Positions 21,641-33,100 of a stretch of DNA of 64,000 nucleotides are shown piece after piece (positions within the stretch are counted from its first letter, which is position 1; every line of letters begins with the position of its first letter). This DNA is from Thermothielavioides terrestris NRRL 8126 (lineage: Eukaryota; Ascomycota; Sordariomycetes; Sordariales; Chaetomiaceae): NCBI RefSeq assembly GCF_000226115.1, contig NC_016458.1, positions 8,537,501-8,601,500 of the forward strand, read 5' to 3'. The notes beneath the pieces are model-generated. The model was not told where the DNA came from. It was given only the letters and a program-made list of their open reading frames with translations, and did not search any database. The position numbers were made by a program, and so were the translations under genes.

Positions 21641-22439
21641 GCCACCGGAACCGTCGTACGGGGCGCGGGGAGGGGGGGTTCTGCTGCTGTGCGAGGGAGG
21701 AAGTGGTGGGAGGAGTGCGGTGAGGAGGAGGGAAAGGAGGAGCATGGTGCAAATAAGGGGTATGGATTAGGGGTGGTAGGAAATGGAAAGATAGTTAGCT
21801 GCTAAGTTACCCGGGCAATGGGAAAGTTCTCTCGGGGCGGATGGATACACCACAAGGCGAGGGGGACGAGAGACACGACCCCGAATCCATGGTCACTCCC
21901 GGCGACGACACACTAATGCGCCTCGTCTACCCCCTTCCCCGGACACCGAGTTGTGATTTACCGGCTATAGCCATACTCCGCACCCACGCTATCACCAAAG
22001 GACAGTCTGCGTGATATTGAGACGCACGTCTGCTGTCTCGCACGCCCCGATGAGTAAGCGGTCGCTCCCAGACGGTGACCCTGCTGATGGGCGGCGGCCC
22101 TGCATGAGCTGAACCTGAGCCTGCCAGCCGAACTCCAGTCCGCATCGCAAGGCTAATCGGGGATGCATGACCAACAACTGGGAACCAGTGCCGGCGCCGA
22201 TGCAGCATGCATTCCAAGACGACAGTAAGCTGGACTCGGAGCTTTGTCTGTAGGTAGTCATGGACTCGGTATGGGAGGAACCTAATCACATAGGAGAGGA
22301 AATGGCTGAGACTCATCATCCATGAATGCAATTACGGCCTATTGATTATGGAACCAAACGCCGAGTGAAGTACCTTAGACTGACTCCTGCGGAACATCCA
22401 CACCCAATCAGCTTTACACCGCCATCTTACCCGCCAACG
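21641..22439. other. Intergenic, no supported feature
   Basis: Small ORFs only; the 3' flank of the phospholipase D gene occupies the right end. Confidence 0.4.
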
Positions 22440-25377
22440 CTACGTGTAGACGCTCTCGGTCCACTGGTTGACCTGCAGCCCCTTCTCGGCCATGTTCGCG
22501 TCCCGCAAAAACTCGAGCGGCATCCAGACCAGATGTCCCCTGACGGTGTCCAGCTTCTGCCTGACCTCGTCCGGCGGGAACATGCGGTCGAAGACGTGGC
22601 CCGCCTTGACGCCCTTGGCCGGCAGGTAGCCGTTGTAGTCGTCGAATGTTTTGACTTGCGCGGCGTCAGTCTTCGCGGAACCGAACCCTTCAATCAATGC
22701 AACGTATGTAGGTAGTACTTGGCTTGGAACTTTGGTAGAGCTTACCGTGGTCATCCGGATCGGCGTGGAACAGCTGCCGGAAGACCCGCGTGTTGGTGGA
22801 CGCCCGCGACGTCCACAGCTCCCACAGCTCGTCGCTCAGCGGGTCCGCGACCAGCTTCCACGCGTCGTCGCCGTCCCGCACGTCGTTCGGCGAGTCGTCG
22901 CCCGGCGGCTGGGCGTCCGGGTCGTTGCCGGCGTCGTGGTCCTGCGGCGGCAGCAGCCCCAGGTGCTCGCGCCAGAGGTACCGCCGCAGTGTGGCCGCGT
23001 GCCAGCTGGCCGCGAACGGCTTGCCGTCCATGGTGGACGCGAAGCGGCGCGCGTCCTCCATGACGATGCTCAGCTCGCTGTCGTGGTAGCCCAGCTGGCT
23101 GCGGTCGTTGAGGTTGCTGGACCCGCAGACCACGATGCGGTCGTCGACGATGAGCACCTTGGCGTGGACGTAGAGCTCCTCTTGGATCCAGTGGTTGACT
23201 TCGTCCTCGGCGTCGCCGTCCCACGGCACGGCGGACACGGGGTCCTGGTCGGCCATGGCGTGGTGGGCAACGGTCGCGGCTGGGTCGCCGTGGGACTCTT
23301 CCCCCGTGGCGGCGGCTTCAAATCGCCGCTTGGCGTCCATCTGCTTCATCGCACCGGCCGGGCGGTGTTCTTCGTCGAGGTTATCCTGGAACTCGCCGTT
23401 GACCGTCGGCCGCTGCTTGCGCTGCTGGCGCTCCTTGCCCGTGTGGGAGTCCCGGCCGCCTTGAGCGTCGATGGTCCCGTGCATGCCTTCGCCCATGACC
23501 TCTTCGGCGTGCGCTCGCTGGACCTCGCTGTACTTGACGCCCGACTCCTTCTCCTGCTTCTTGATGGACGAGGTGCGGTTGAGGCGGTCGTAGCTGCGTA
23601 GATTGAAAAAGAAGATGTACTTTCTGGGGTCCACCCCTTCCTTTTGAATCTGCCCGAAGATGCTATGTTCACCCCGGCAGATCGACCTGTACTGATAGTT
23701 CATAATTGCTCGCGTTCCAATGGCGCCGTCTTCTCGCAGGTCCCCGGCAAAGCCTGGGATGGCCGGGATGAGGATGATGACGCGGAACTTGCGCTCCTCC
23801 TTCGCAGCCCTCAGCACGGCATCCACAATAGCTCTCCCCACAGTGTTTCGGATCGGCAGCTGGTGTTCGCCGGTCGCGGTGATGAAGAACTGGTTCTCAA
23901 TGTAGACGTAGTGTTGTGCGTTGCGGATAATCTCGCTGTAGGCATTTTGGATGGACTGCTCCGTGAGAATGCCGCTCGACCAGTCAGTGCTGGAGCGAAC
24001 CACCTGCGCGTGAACGGACCCGCGGTTCTCGAGATGCTTGGTCTCCAGGGGGGAGAGGGGGTGAAGCATGTACCCCCCAACCGGGTGAACGGGCCGCTGC
24101 ACGCCAACGAGGTCCTCGTCTCCGCCCCGACGGCCTTGCAGCTCGAGCCACTCGAACCTCTCGTTCCGCTTGTACTTGTCCCGCTTGACAAAGTTCCAGC
24201 GAAGGACAAAGTGCTCGGCAATGTCATAGACGCAAGGACCGATCAGGCCCATGGACACGTCGTGCCACGGCATGCGGCCTGACTCGGCCTTGTTGAGCTC
24301 GTTCTGCTTCCAGTCCTGGACGTTCTTGAAGTCCATGACGCGGTTGTTGTTGAAGTCCTGGCCGGGCCACACCTCGTAGTTGACACCTTCCGGGTGCATG
24401 TCGGACAGGGCGTGCTGGTGGTTGTCCCACCGGCCAAAGCAGAGGTCCAAACCACCGATGAAGGCCAACTCGTAGTCTACGACGATGAGCTTCTCGTGGT
24501 GCGCCCAGTAGAAGGTCATGTCTGCCGCGTTCTCCAGGACGTTGTGGTCCGGGTGGCGCATGACCTTGATGTTGCCGAAGCCAGGGGAGCCCTCTGGACA
24601 CAGGGCTTGGAGGGCGTGCTTGGTGTGCTCCGAGTTGCAGGTGAGAGCGGCCTCGATTTCGCGATAGACCATGACGTAGATCTTCACCCCGGCCTCGGCT
24701 CGCCGCTTGAGAACCTGGTCGAGACGCCATTCCTGGTTGAAGTACGGAGGGCGGCGAAGGAACAGCTCAGGCGATAGCCACCAATCGGCGATGTAGATGG
24801 TTTCCTTAGCGTTCTCAAGAGCCACTGACACGGCCTGTCACTTTGTGAGCGGGCGGAAAGGGGTACAGAGAGGATAATGGGTGGGGACTATGTGAGTTTA
24901 CCCAGAAGTAGTCTCTGCCATCCACATACCACTTCACCATGTTCCCGTCTCGCTCGGGAAAGTAGGACTGGAAGCGGTGGGAATCTGCAATCCTGCTGCG
25001 CTTCTCGTCGCAGGCTTTCTCGTGAGCCTCGTCATGCCGGTGCCGGGGGTTGCACTGCGGCACGGTTTATCAATACGACGGCCCTAGATGGGCATTGGGG
25101 ATGCCGAAGGGAGGTGGAGGAAATCTGATGTTACCAAATTTGCAAACTTGCCGATCTTGTGCCTGGGACACCATCAGAATCATCCCTGGCGGCTCCCACT
25201 AGAATCCACGAGGACTGGCTCTCACTTTTGGTGTATCAGGTGAACTTTGACGTCGTGCAGGTAATGGCTGTTTTGGAGCTTTTCCTTGAGCTCGTGGAAG
25301 GGGAGCTTGAGCCTTTGCCCCAGCTCATGCTGCTTGCCCTGAGACTCTTCCGGTACCGCATCCGCGGTCATATCCAT
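22440..25377 (-). CDS. Phospholipase D (PLD1-type)
   Basis: Five exons (25226-25377, 25135-25162, 24902-25054, 22746-24834, 22440-22687) total 889 residues; the 28-bp second exon (KHKIGKFANL) is needed to keep frame. The start ATG at 25377 is in an ACCATGG context. Catalytic HKD motifs: HHEKLIVVD with H224, K226 and D231 followed by GGLDLCFGRWD, and VHAKVLIVDD with H668, K670 and D675 followed by GSSNLNDRSQLG. IYIADWWLSPELFLRRPP and ENQFFIT are family blocks. A hydrophilic insert (about residues 540-650) separates the halves. Hydrolyses phosphatidylcholine to phosphatidic acid. There are no PX/PH domains in this model, so this is the short fungal type, probably cytosolic/peripheral. The last exon ends LQVNQWTESVYT, typical of fungal homologues. 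Confidence 0.92.
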
Positions 25378-26515
25378 GGTGAATTTTTGGTATCGCTGTC
25401 CCTGTTATGGGCGCTTAGTATCCTAGCTGGGCAGTGCCGAGCGGTGGTTGAGAATAGTTATGATTCGGTCTCTACTACCTAGTTAACTAGGGTATGAGGC
25501 GGCGATGGTGGGTTGAAAAGCAAACTGTACAAGACAATATGCGTAGATCGCTGATGAGCGAGGGATGCACAACCGTTCTGGACAGGAGCACGCGGAATAA
25601 GTAGAAACAATGCCTCCCGCATGGACTGGGTTTATGCCTGCGAATTTGGACGTATTTAAACTCTGGAGCCTGCCAATTCGGAGGGCGCTTGGCGGCATTG
25701 AAGTCACCTTTACTGGTCTGAGGTTACCCGTGGGCTCATGAACTGCCTGAGAACTCTGCCCCCAAGGGGCCGCCAAGGGAGAGACAACTGGGATGACGTC
25801 ACGGGCAGGCGGTTCGAGTTGGCACGCCGTTCCTCGGTGACGCAGCATCTATCCGGGAACGCGATTGGAAGCTTGCAAGGTTGTCTCCACTAATCACGGT
25901 GAGTGAAACCGTGCTTGCGCCGGTATTCCATCTTCATGGTGCCTATTCGGCTCCCGGTCAAAACAAGAAACTTGTTTCTCATATGTAAAGATTTCGTTCG
26001 AGATTCAGATTCGACCGGGCACAGTTCATCTAGCACGACATGGGAAGAGGGGAAACAAATGACTACCAGGTCATTCAGGGATATCCAGGCCATTTTTGTG
26101 TACTCGCAGAGCTCGGGCCTCCGAGGACTCCTCATTAACCCCTCTCTAGTGCCTAACCAAGCAGGGCCTCAGATGGTCAGTGGCGCATGCCTTCACAAGA
26201 CGGTGCTCTGATCCGAAAACAGGACATGCCTTGAGCATAGAGACCAAACCTCACAATCACGCTTCCGAACTTTTAATTCTAAGATCGCTTTTCTTCCCCA
26301 GCAATAGTGCCTGTTCCGCATGACCTTGGCTGGCGGTTTGGGCAGCAAAGTGTTCGGGGGCGGGGCATGCGCTGGCGGGGCGCGCTACGTTAGCGATTGA
26401 CGGATTGGGGTTTCACGACCGTCTCCAACCTCCAATGCTGACCGCCTCCTGTTCCGTCCCCCCAACAACCCCGACTACTCTCCCTCTATCTTCGTCACCA
26501 CCAACACAGCACACC
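25378..26515. other. Divergent intergenic region, PLD / HET-C2
   Basis: Carries the upstream regions of both flanking genes. ORFs within are short and featureless. Confidence 0.45.
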
Positions 26516-27363
26516 ATGGCTACCGCGCAGATTCCCGAGGGCGGCACGCTACTCGACACCTTCAAGGGGTCCTTCACCCGGGTCCCCATCGATGCCGAGC
26601 ACGGCAATGCTGTCTCGACGACCGAGTTCCTCGACGCCGCCGAGTCCCTGACCACCATGTTCGGTGCTGCTTCCTGCTGCCCCTCGCTGCGCCGGGCGAC
26701 GCTTATCTCTTGCTAACTTTGAGCCTGTCCCAGATCTTCTCGGCTCTGTCGCCTTCGCGCCGGTCAAGAAGGACATGATGGGCAACGTTGAGGTGCGTTG
26801 TCCCCAAGCCTACCGGGTAGCGTCCCCCGCCTCTGGCAGCAGCTGATGTTGGTTCTTGCTCCCACAGAAAATCAGGAAACGGCAACTGGCTGCGCCCCTC
26901 GAGTCCCAGAACCTCCAGGATCTCGTGCGGAATGAGCTCAAGACCAAGTCCCACACTGCCACCGAGGGGTTGCTATGGCTGGTCAGGTAAGGCCGTTCCA
27001 TTGGCGGACGGGGCTTCCCGCCTGAGAAAGAAAAGGGACGGCTGCTGACCTGCCTCGCACCGCGGCAGGGGCCTCGAGTTCACGTGCCTCGCGCTCAGCC
27101 AGAACGTCGCCAACCACGACCACGAGCTGTCGGACTCGTTCCGCAACGCCTACGGCGCCACCCTCAAGCCGCACCACAGCTTCCTCGTGAAGCCCGTCTT
27201 CAGCGCCGCCATGAGCGCCTGCCCCTACCGCAAGGACTTTTACTCCAAGCTCGGCTCGGACGAGGAGAAGGTCATGGAGCAGCTCCGCGAGTACCTGGCC
27301 GCGCTGGACAAGATCGTGGCCATCCTCAAGGCCTTCCTGGAGAGCAAGGAGGCCAAGTGGTAG
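26516..27363 (+). CDS. het-c2: Glycolipid transfer protein, HET-C2 family
   Basis: Four exons (26516-26663, 26734-26792, 26868-26986, 27069-27363) give 206 residues, the normal GLTP length. The start is in CACCATGG. The glycolipid headgroup triad is present: D63, N67 and K70 in VKKDMMGNVEKI, with W106 (LLWLVRGLEF) as the stacking tryptophan and H144 (LKPHHSFLVK). This is an all-alpha GLTP fold that moves glycosylceramides between membranes on the cytosolic side. In Podospora anserina the orthologue HET-C controls heterokaryon incompatibility with NLR proteins HET-D/E. No NLR gene lies in this window. The first donor (GTGCTG) is a weak consensus, but the join is required by conservation. Confidence 0.93.
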
Positions 27364-28452
27364 ACCGTTGGATGTTGGAATACATAGGCGCTACTCTAAA
27401 CACGCGTGGCATCAAAACCAGGCGGAAATAAAAACGGCCTGTGGCCGTCCCGAGGTTCCGCGAACCATGATCTATATTGCTTGACTGCGCACGCGTCACT
27501 GGGCGTTTTGGAGAGGTCCTCCGGCGGCGAGAGTTGCAGCCCCCTGCCAATAACACCGAACGTTCCGCTCGTGTTTGTTTCCCTCCCGTCGTGCTTAGCC
27601 CTGGTTGCCCTGGACACTACCTATTCTTCGCGGGGAATATCTAGGGAGGGCTGGCTGCGTTGTGTCCGAACTACCGGCCTTGTTCAGGGGCGACTTTTGC
27701 CATATCACATTCGCGTAGGTGTAGTGCTGGTTTCGTGGAGTCCTGAGGGCCTCGACCTGGGGTCAAGTGCTTCCTTGTGGCATCGGTCTCCAAGCAGCAA
27801 CAAGGTGGGCAGGGGCGCACGTTGATGCCTCAGTTCGGTCTTGCGGGACGAAGACAAGCAAGCCCATCACACGCCTGCATATGGCTCGAAAGAAGCGGCC
27901 GGGTGTTGGGTTGTTGGCTGAGGCTGCATCCAGCTGCTGCCCACTGTGTCGAAGGGCGTCCAAAAGGCAGTGAATTGGCCTTCGGTGGCGAGGACTCACA
28001 CGTGAAGAGCGGCCCCGGGCCTGGCTTGACTTTGCGGCCTTGTCATGCAAGAACGCGGCGCTGGGCGGGTAACTGGAGGGCGCAAGGGGGGCAAGGGGGC
28101 CTCGGCGGCGGCCAGCCGTTGAATGCGGCCACTTGTTTTCCCAGCTGTGCAACAGTCCTTTGCCATAGCTTCATTGTCAACCAAAGAGAGAATTGGTCAT
28201 CTGAAGGTGAGGGTCACAGGCCCACTGCGGCAGGCACTGGCACATGTGTGCGGATTGCATATGTCTTGTCATATGTCTCCGTGCAGCCATGCGTGGGGGT
28301 GCGGAATCGTGTTGAGGTTCAACCTCTGCATTGCCCCAAGCAGCCCCCGGTCCTCGGCAAGCCCCGCTAAGCGCCCCGCGGACTCCCAGCTCTTGGCCTG
28401 ATGCCCCACAGCAGTGGGCTGCCTGCCAGCAGCTTCCATCGCCAGCCTAACC
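27364..28452. other. Intergenic, GLTP 3' flank and ankyrin-gene 5' region
   Basis: About 1.1 kb. ORFs of up to 197 codons on the plus strand are featureless and probably chance. Confidence 0.4.
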
Positions 28453-31215
28453 ATGGAACCTCAACGTCTTCCCCATCCGTCAAGCATGCCGCCCGATGAC
28501 ATCGCCCATCCAACCCCCGCGCGATCCGGGATGGATTCTCCGCCACGACAAGCAAGCACGCCAAAAAAGACGACTGCGAAGGGGAAAACGAGAAAATCGG
28601 ACCGGAAGCCTCCCCGGGCGAAGGCAACCAAGGCGGCGTCCTCGCCAGTGCCCATCCTGAGATTGCCACCTGAAATCGTCCTCCTCATCGACGAACTGCT
28701 CGTGCTGCAGGATCGCCTCGCTCTCAGCCGCACGAACCGTAAATTTTACACTATCATCAACCCCGTCATTTACCGGGACAATGTTAGGTTCGCCAACGCC
28801 TCGTGCCTCTTCTGGGGCGCCGAGAACGGCCAGCTGGGCACACTGAAGCACGCGCTCGCAGCTGGCGCCGACCTGAACGCCTCGGGCCCGTTGCCTGGTA
28901 AGATCAGCGCTGGCGACGGCCCTGGCGCCGAGAACGACCACCCCGAAAGCGATGGGAACGGTGACGCCGACCCCGCCGCCGACTTGGAGGAACCGTTGAA
29001 TCCCAGCTTGGAGCCGTCGTGCACCGCGCTGCACCTAGCGGCTAAGAACGGGCATCGCGATATCGTCGAGTGGCTGCTCGACAACGGCGCTAACATCGAC
29101 GCGCCCTCATACCGAGTCTGCGACTGCCAGTCCCTTAAGGGCGGGAGGCACCCCTCGCACCGCCTCTCCGAGTGGCCGCGGTGGCGCGCCCTCCACACCG
29201 CCATGTGCAACCAAGAACGGGCCGTGGCCGAGTTGCTCCTCTTCCGCGGCGCCTCGCTCGAGCTCGATGCCGCACCCGAGCACAAGCACACGGCGCTCCA
29301 CTCGGCCGCCGCCCACGGCCTGATCCCCATCATCAAACTGTTGGCGCTGGACGACGTCCACCTCGACGTCAACCAGCGGGACGCCTGGGGCAACACGGCG
29401 CTGCACTACGTGTCCGAGATCTGGAGCCCGCGCGACTCGGCCGACATACGAGACACGATCGCGAAGCTGCTTGCCCTGGGCGCTGATCTGGAGGCGCACA
29501 ACGACAACGGCCACACGCCTTTGCTCAACGCGTGCTACCGGGGCAACTTCGCGGTGGCGCACCGGCTGGTGAGCTTTGGTGCCAATCCGGACCCGCACCG
29601 GCACATCCCCCACTTCCGCGACTTCCGGCCGCTGTACTACTGCATGCTGCAGCGCACCGAGTTCTTCGATGTGGACGAGGCGCCGGTCAAGCATGACGAG
29701 TTCGAAGGCAACCGCGTGACGCTGATCAAGGCCCTGGTGGATGCCGGCGCCGATGTCAATGCCCGGTTTGACAAGCGCGGCCACCGCAGCGCGACCCCGC
29801 TCATGCTTGCCTGCGAGCTTGCAGAGCCGCGCGCCGTGGCCGCCCTCGTCCAGTGCGGCGCCGAGATCCACGCTCAGGACCGCAGCGGGAGGACGGCGCT
29901 GTGCTACGCCGTGACGTTGCGCGTCGACCACCGCGGCGAGGTGCCCGAGATCGCATCCATCCTGCTCCGCCACGGGGCCCGCATGGACCTGGAGGAGGAG
30001 CCCAACAGCAGCCCGCTCGAGACCGCGATAAAGCACATCCGGTGGGCGGATGACGACGTGCTCGAGGCCATGCTCAGCGTGGCCGACGGGCGAAACCTCA
30101 CCGAGGCGAAGCTTAAGAACGCGCTGCGGAATTGCGCTTCCTGCGGGAACTACAAGGCGCTGAAGCTTCTCCTCCAGTACGCGGAGCGCGTGTACGAAGT
30201 CACGGACGCGGACGTGAAGGAGTACCTCTGCCGTATCATCGAGCAGAGCGACGCATGGAACCAGGTCGAGACGTTCAACTGCATGATGGACTTTGGCCGG
30301 CCCGTCTACACGAACGAGATGCTCCTGCTCAAGACCATGTTGCAGCAGAACCGCGAGCTGAGCCTGGCCGTGCTGGAGCGCGGCGTCTCGGTCAGCGAGC
30401 CGCGCTTCCACGGCGGCCAGACCTACCTGCATCTCGCGTGCCAGTGGGGTGACCCGGATGTTGTCAGGGCCCTTCTGGAGCGCGGCGCCGACGTCAACGT
30501 GTTCGACCACGAGCTGCGGACGCCGCTGTCCATCGCGGTCAGCGAGAACTTCATCTGCATCGCGGTGGAGCTCATGAAGGAGGTTGCCGACCCGTTCCTC
30601 GTGCCGCCGGACTCTTTGCTGCAAGAGCTCTTCAGCCAAGACGACGCCGGCGACGGCCCCGACGACGAATGGCGCTTCATCAAGCGGCGCTACCTGACGG
30701 CGTTCGACCTCGCCATCCGCGACGACCGCGTCGTGATCCTCAACGAGATGCTCTCGCGCTTCGCGCTGCCCGACATCCCCGCCGGCGCCCGCTTCAGCTA
30801 CGTCCACCGGGCCGCGCAGAACCCGAACCCGGCCGTGCTCGCGGCGCTGCTCGGCCGCGGCGCCGACCCGGCCGGCGGCGCCCGCGGCCCCGCCGAGCCC
30901 GCCGTGCGCCTCGTCCGCCGCGTCTGGGACGCGCCCCGCCCGCCCGACGCCGCCGTCGGCCTGCTGCAAACCGCCAAGCTGCTGATCGACAGGTACGACA
31001 GCCCCGCGCTGGCCGCCCTGGTCCGCGAGATCGCCCTGTGCGACGACCCGGACCCCGATCGCCGCGCGCTGCGCGACCTCGTCGTCCGCGAGCTCGGCAT
31101 CTGCGTGGAGCCGGGCAAGGGCGGTCCCGGGGCCGAGCCGGTCGTCCGCATCGTCAAGACGGACCTGCTGCCGGAGCCGCTTCCGCAGGATAGCAAGGCT
31201 TGCAAGGTCATATGA
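28453..31215 (+). CDS. F-box-like ankyrin-repeat protein with C-terminal CaaX box
   Basis: Intronless, 920 residues from the ATG at 28453 in an ACCATGG context; the open frame upstream lacks an ATG. A Lys/Arg-rich N-terminus is followed by an F-box-like helix bundle near residues 65-110 (ILRLPPEIVLLIDELL ... INPVIYRDN). From about 115 to 850 it carries many ankyrin units. Clear ones include TALHLAAKNGHRDIVEWLLDNGAN, TALHSAAAHGLIPIIKLL, TPLLNACYRGNFAVAHRLVSFGAN, ATPLMLACELAEPRAVAAL and TYLHLACQWGDPDVVRALLERGAD. The last four residues are CKVI, a CaaX-type prenylation motif (with K at the first a position). F-box proteins recruit substrates to SCF ubiquitin ligases; ankyrins give the binding surface. 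Membrane anchoring by prenylation is inferred. The ligand is unknown. Confidence 0.85.
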   Translation: MEPQRLPHPSSMPPDDIAHPTPARSGMDSPPRQASTPKKTTAKGKTRKSDRKPPRAKATKAASSPVPILRLPPEIVLLIDELLVLQDRLALSRTNRKFYTIINPVIYRDNVRFANASCLFWGAENGQLGTLKHALAAGADLNASGPLPGKISAGDGPGAENDHPESDGNGDADPAADLEEPLNPSLEPSCTALHLAAKNGHRDIVEWLLDNGANIDAPSYRVCDCQSLKGGRHPSHRLSEWPRWRALHTAMCNQERAVAELLLFRGASLELDAAPEHKHTALHSAAAHGLIPIIKLLALDDVHLDVNQRDAWGNTALHYVSEIWSPRDSADIRDTIAKLLALGADLEAHNDNGHTPLLNACYRGNFAVAHRLVSFGANPDPHRHIPHFRDFRPLYYCMLQRTEFFDVDEAPVKHDEFEGNRVTLIKALVDAGADVNARFDKRGHRSATPLMLACELAEPRAVAALVQCGAEIHAQDRSGRTALCYAVTLRVDHRGEVPEIASILLRHGARMDLEEEPNSSPLETAIKHIRWADDDVLEAMLSVADGRNLTEAKLKNALRNCASCGNYKALKLLLQYAERVYEVTDADVKEYLCRIIEQSDAWNQVETFNCMMDFGRPVYTNEMLLLKTMLQQNRELSLAVLERGVSVSEPRFHGGQTYLHLACQWGDPDVVRALLERGADVNVFDHELRTPLSIAVSENFICIAVELMKEVADPFLVPPDSLLQELFSQDDAGDGPDDEWRFIKRRYLTAFDLAIRDDRVVILNEMLSRFALPDIPAGARFSYVHRAAQNPNPAVLAALLGRGADPAGGARGPAEPAVRLVRRVWDAPRPPDAAVGLLQTAKLLIDRYDSPALAALVREIALCDDPDPDRRALRDLVVRELGICVEPGKGGPGAEPVVRIVKTDLLPEPLPQDSKACKVI

Positions 31216-31934
31216 TGCCTGCCTGCCGACAAAGTTTGCAAAGTCTTATGATGCCCGTAGTTCCGGGTGTAAGCGTGGTTTTTACCTCCTTTCCCAGGTA
31301 CCTTTTCCTTTTTCTCCGTTGTTTCGAATTTGCATCAAAAAGCGGGTCGGTTTCAAAGCAGTTTACACAGAACGGATTACGCAAAGAAGCGGGGGCTAGG
31401 GTATACGGGACATGTTGCTTGCTTGCTTACGGGGCTGGGCCGGGTTGGAAATGGGCTGGGCTGGGCTTGGGAAACTTGGGGAGCGGATATAAATACTCCC
31501 TCAGTGATGCTTTTGTGGGCGTGCTTGGGACGGACGGTGGCATCCGGGACGGCTTGGCTTTTGGTGTATGTGGATGTACGCGCATGATATCACCCATGAA
31601 GCGCTTGGGCTGGCTTATGAAATTGATGACGATGATGGGCTCTGGTTGCCTTGCTGAGCACGGATGGGTTGGGATTGATTGTCTCTGACGCTGCTGTCGA
31701 ATGATGCGTCGGTTCTGGAGCGGCAGTGCCTACTCTAATTCAGTAGTCAAGCAGGAAGACAGTTGCTACCAGCGCCATCGCATGAGTTGAGACATCAGAT
31801 CTTGAGGAACAGAGGCACTCCCATTGCACCGCGTCCGCCGCCCAGACCGGACGGTTTGAGATGGTGTTTGGAAGGCGGTGGTGAATGGGGACGGCGCAAA
31901 AAAGCTGAGTTGGAAATTCCCGTTTAGGGAACGC
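31216..31934. other. Intergenic, ankyrin gene 3' flank
   Basis: No gene-like ORF; short ORFs at 31330-31688 lack features. Confidence 0.4.
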
Positions 31935-32025
31935 CGCCAACGGCGAGACTCGAACTCGCAACATTCAGATGGCCTTCTACGGTTCCGTAAAAGTCTGACG
32001 CGCTAACCAATTGCGCCACGCCGGC
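31935..32025 (-). tRNA. tRNA-Lys (anticodon UUU) with 17-nt intron
   Basis: On the minus strand a full cloverleaf forms. The acceptor GCCGGCG pairs with CGTTGGC (two G-U pairs) and the D stem is GCGC/GCGC. The anticodon stem is TCAGA/TCTGA and the T arm is GCGAG TTCGAGT CTCGC. The anticodon loop is split after position 37 by a 17-nt intron beginning CGGAACC; without it the RNA is 74 nt, discriminator G. Positions 34-36 read TTT. CCA is not encoded, as usual in eukaryotes. The fold is clear; the amino-acid identity follows from the canonical intron position. Confidence 0.82.
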
Positions 32026-32571
32026 GCGCTGCATGTTGATTGGCTTTGCTCGGATTGTGGGTTTACATGGATTTTGCGGAACTGCCAAGCCGGGGTAAAG
32101 GCCATCGCTGCGAACGGCGGGTGTGGGCGGATTGCTTACGTGCATCCTGTTAGGTTTGTCCGAAGGAATCGAAAGTTTCTGGGACTTAGTTAAGGCAGTC
32201 TTTCAAGGGGCAAAGCATGTGCCCACGACCTCACTAACATAACGACATTGATACAGGTAGCCTACAGTAAGGACCGCGAGGCGAGAGCTACTAGCGTATA
32301 GGATATTGGAGGAAGAGTGTCGATGTTACAGCAATTCCATAATCTCTGGGTGATAATGAACCGGTGTATGTTGTTCTACCGAAAGGGGGGAAAAAAATAA
32401 AAAGAAAAGAAAGAAAAAAAGAAAAAAAAAGGAGAAAAAAAAGAAAAAAAAGAAGATGATACCGGATGCTCCTGTATATGTAAATAGATGATGACCCCAT
32501 CTGGGATAGGCTCTGGGTTAGGGTTGCTCCATGCAGGGTTTGCCCTGCATGGCCCATACGCCCCACACACA
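32026..32571. other. Intergenic with A/G tract
   Basis: Contains an A-rich purine tract at about 32386-32456. No gene seen. The right end abuts the inverted-repeat element. Confidence 0.45.
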
Positions 32572-33100
32572 CACTGCCAAGGATCGACCCTTTTAAAAAC
32601 ACTACACAGATTTTTTAGAACCACTACACAGCCAGGGGTGGTCCGTGCGCCCCCCCAAAAATCTTGCAGCAAGCAGTCACCCTACGCCCCAGCTGACATG
32701 TCACCACAGGAATCGCAGGAGAAAAAGCTTAAAAGATCCCAATGGTCAATCGCCACGTCAATTGAAAGAGAGGACTTTTGCAAAGGCGAAAAGAGAGGAC
32801 TTTTGCAAAGGCGAGTGCAATGGAAGTTCTATCCTACCAAGGTGCCAACGCGAGAAGTTTCTTATCGATAAGAAAAGCCACGTGACTAGCTAAGTGTAAA
32901 GTGGAGACATTGTCTCTCGCATTGGCGCTCAATGTAGAAGGCGGTCAAGGTAGGCAATATAACTTCTAGGTTGTTCTGTAGGAAAAGCTTGGCGTGGAAT
33001 GTTTTGGGGGGGGGCGCACAGACCACCCATGGCTGTGTAGTGGTTCTAAAAAATCTGTCTAGTGTTTTTAAGAGGGTCGGCCAAGGATATCTTGGCAGTG
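32572..33100. mobile_element. MITE-like inverted-repeat element (529 bp)
   Basis: Arms of about 90 bp at each end are inverted copies of each other. Left 32572-32661 (CACTGCCAAGGAT ... AAAAACACTACACAG ... TAGAACCACTACACAGCC ... GTGCGCCCCCC) matches the reverse complement of 33000-33100. The interior, about 340 bp, has no transposase-like ORF but has an exact 25-bp tandem duplication at 32765-32814. No clear target duplication was found, so exact ends are uncertain by a few bases. Probably a non-autonomous DNA transposon; superfamily undecided. Confidence 0.75.

Noticed and set aside
27777..28370. 197-codon ORF upstream of the ankyrin gene
   Set aside because: Low-complexity, no domain, and overlaps the presumed 5' region of the ankyrin gene.
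32515..32527. TTAGGG-like telomeric motif
   Set aside because: Only one to two units, not a repeat array; no sign of a chromosome end.
32765..32814. CRISPR-like repeat
   Set aside because: Two directly abutting 25-bp copies with no spacers; a simple tandem duplication.
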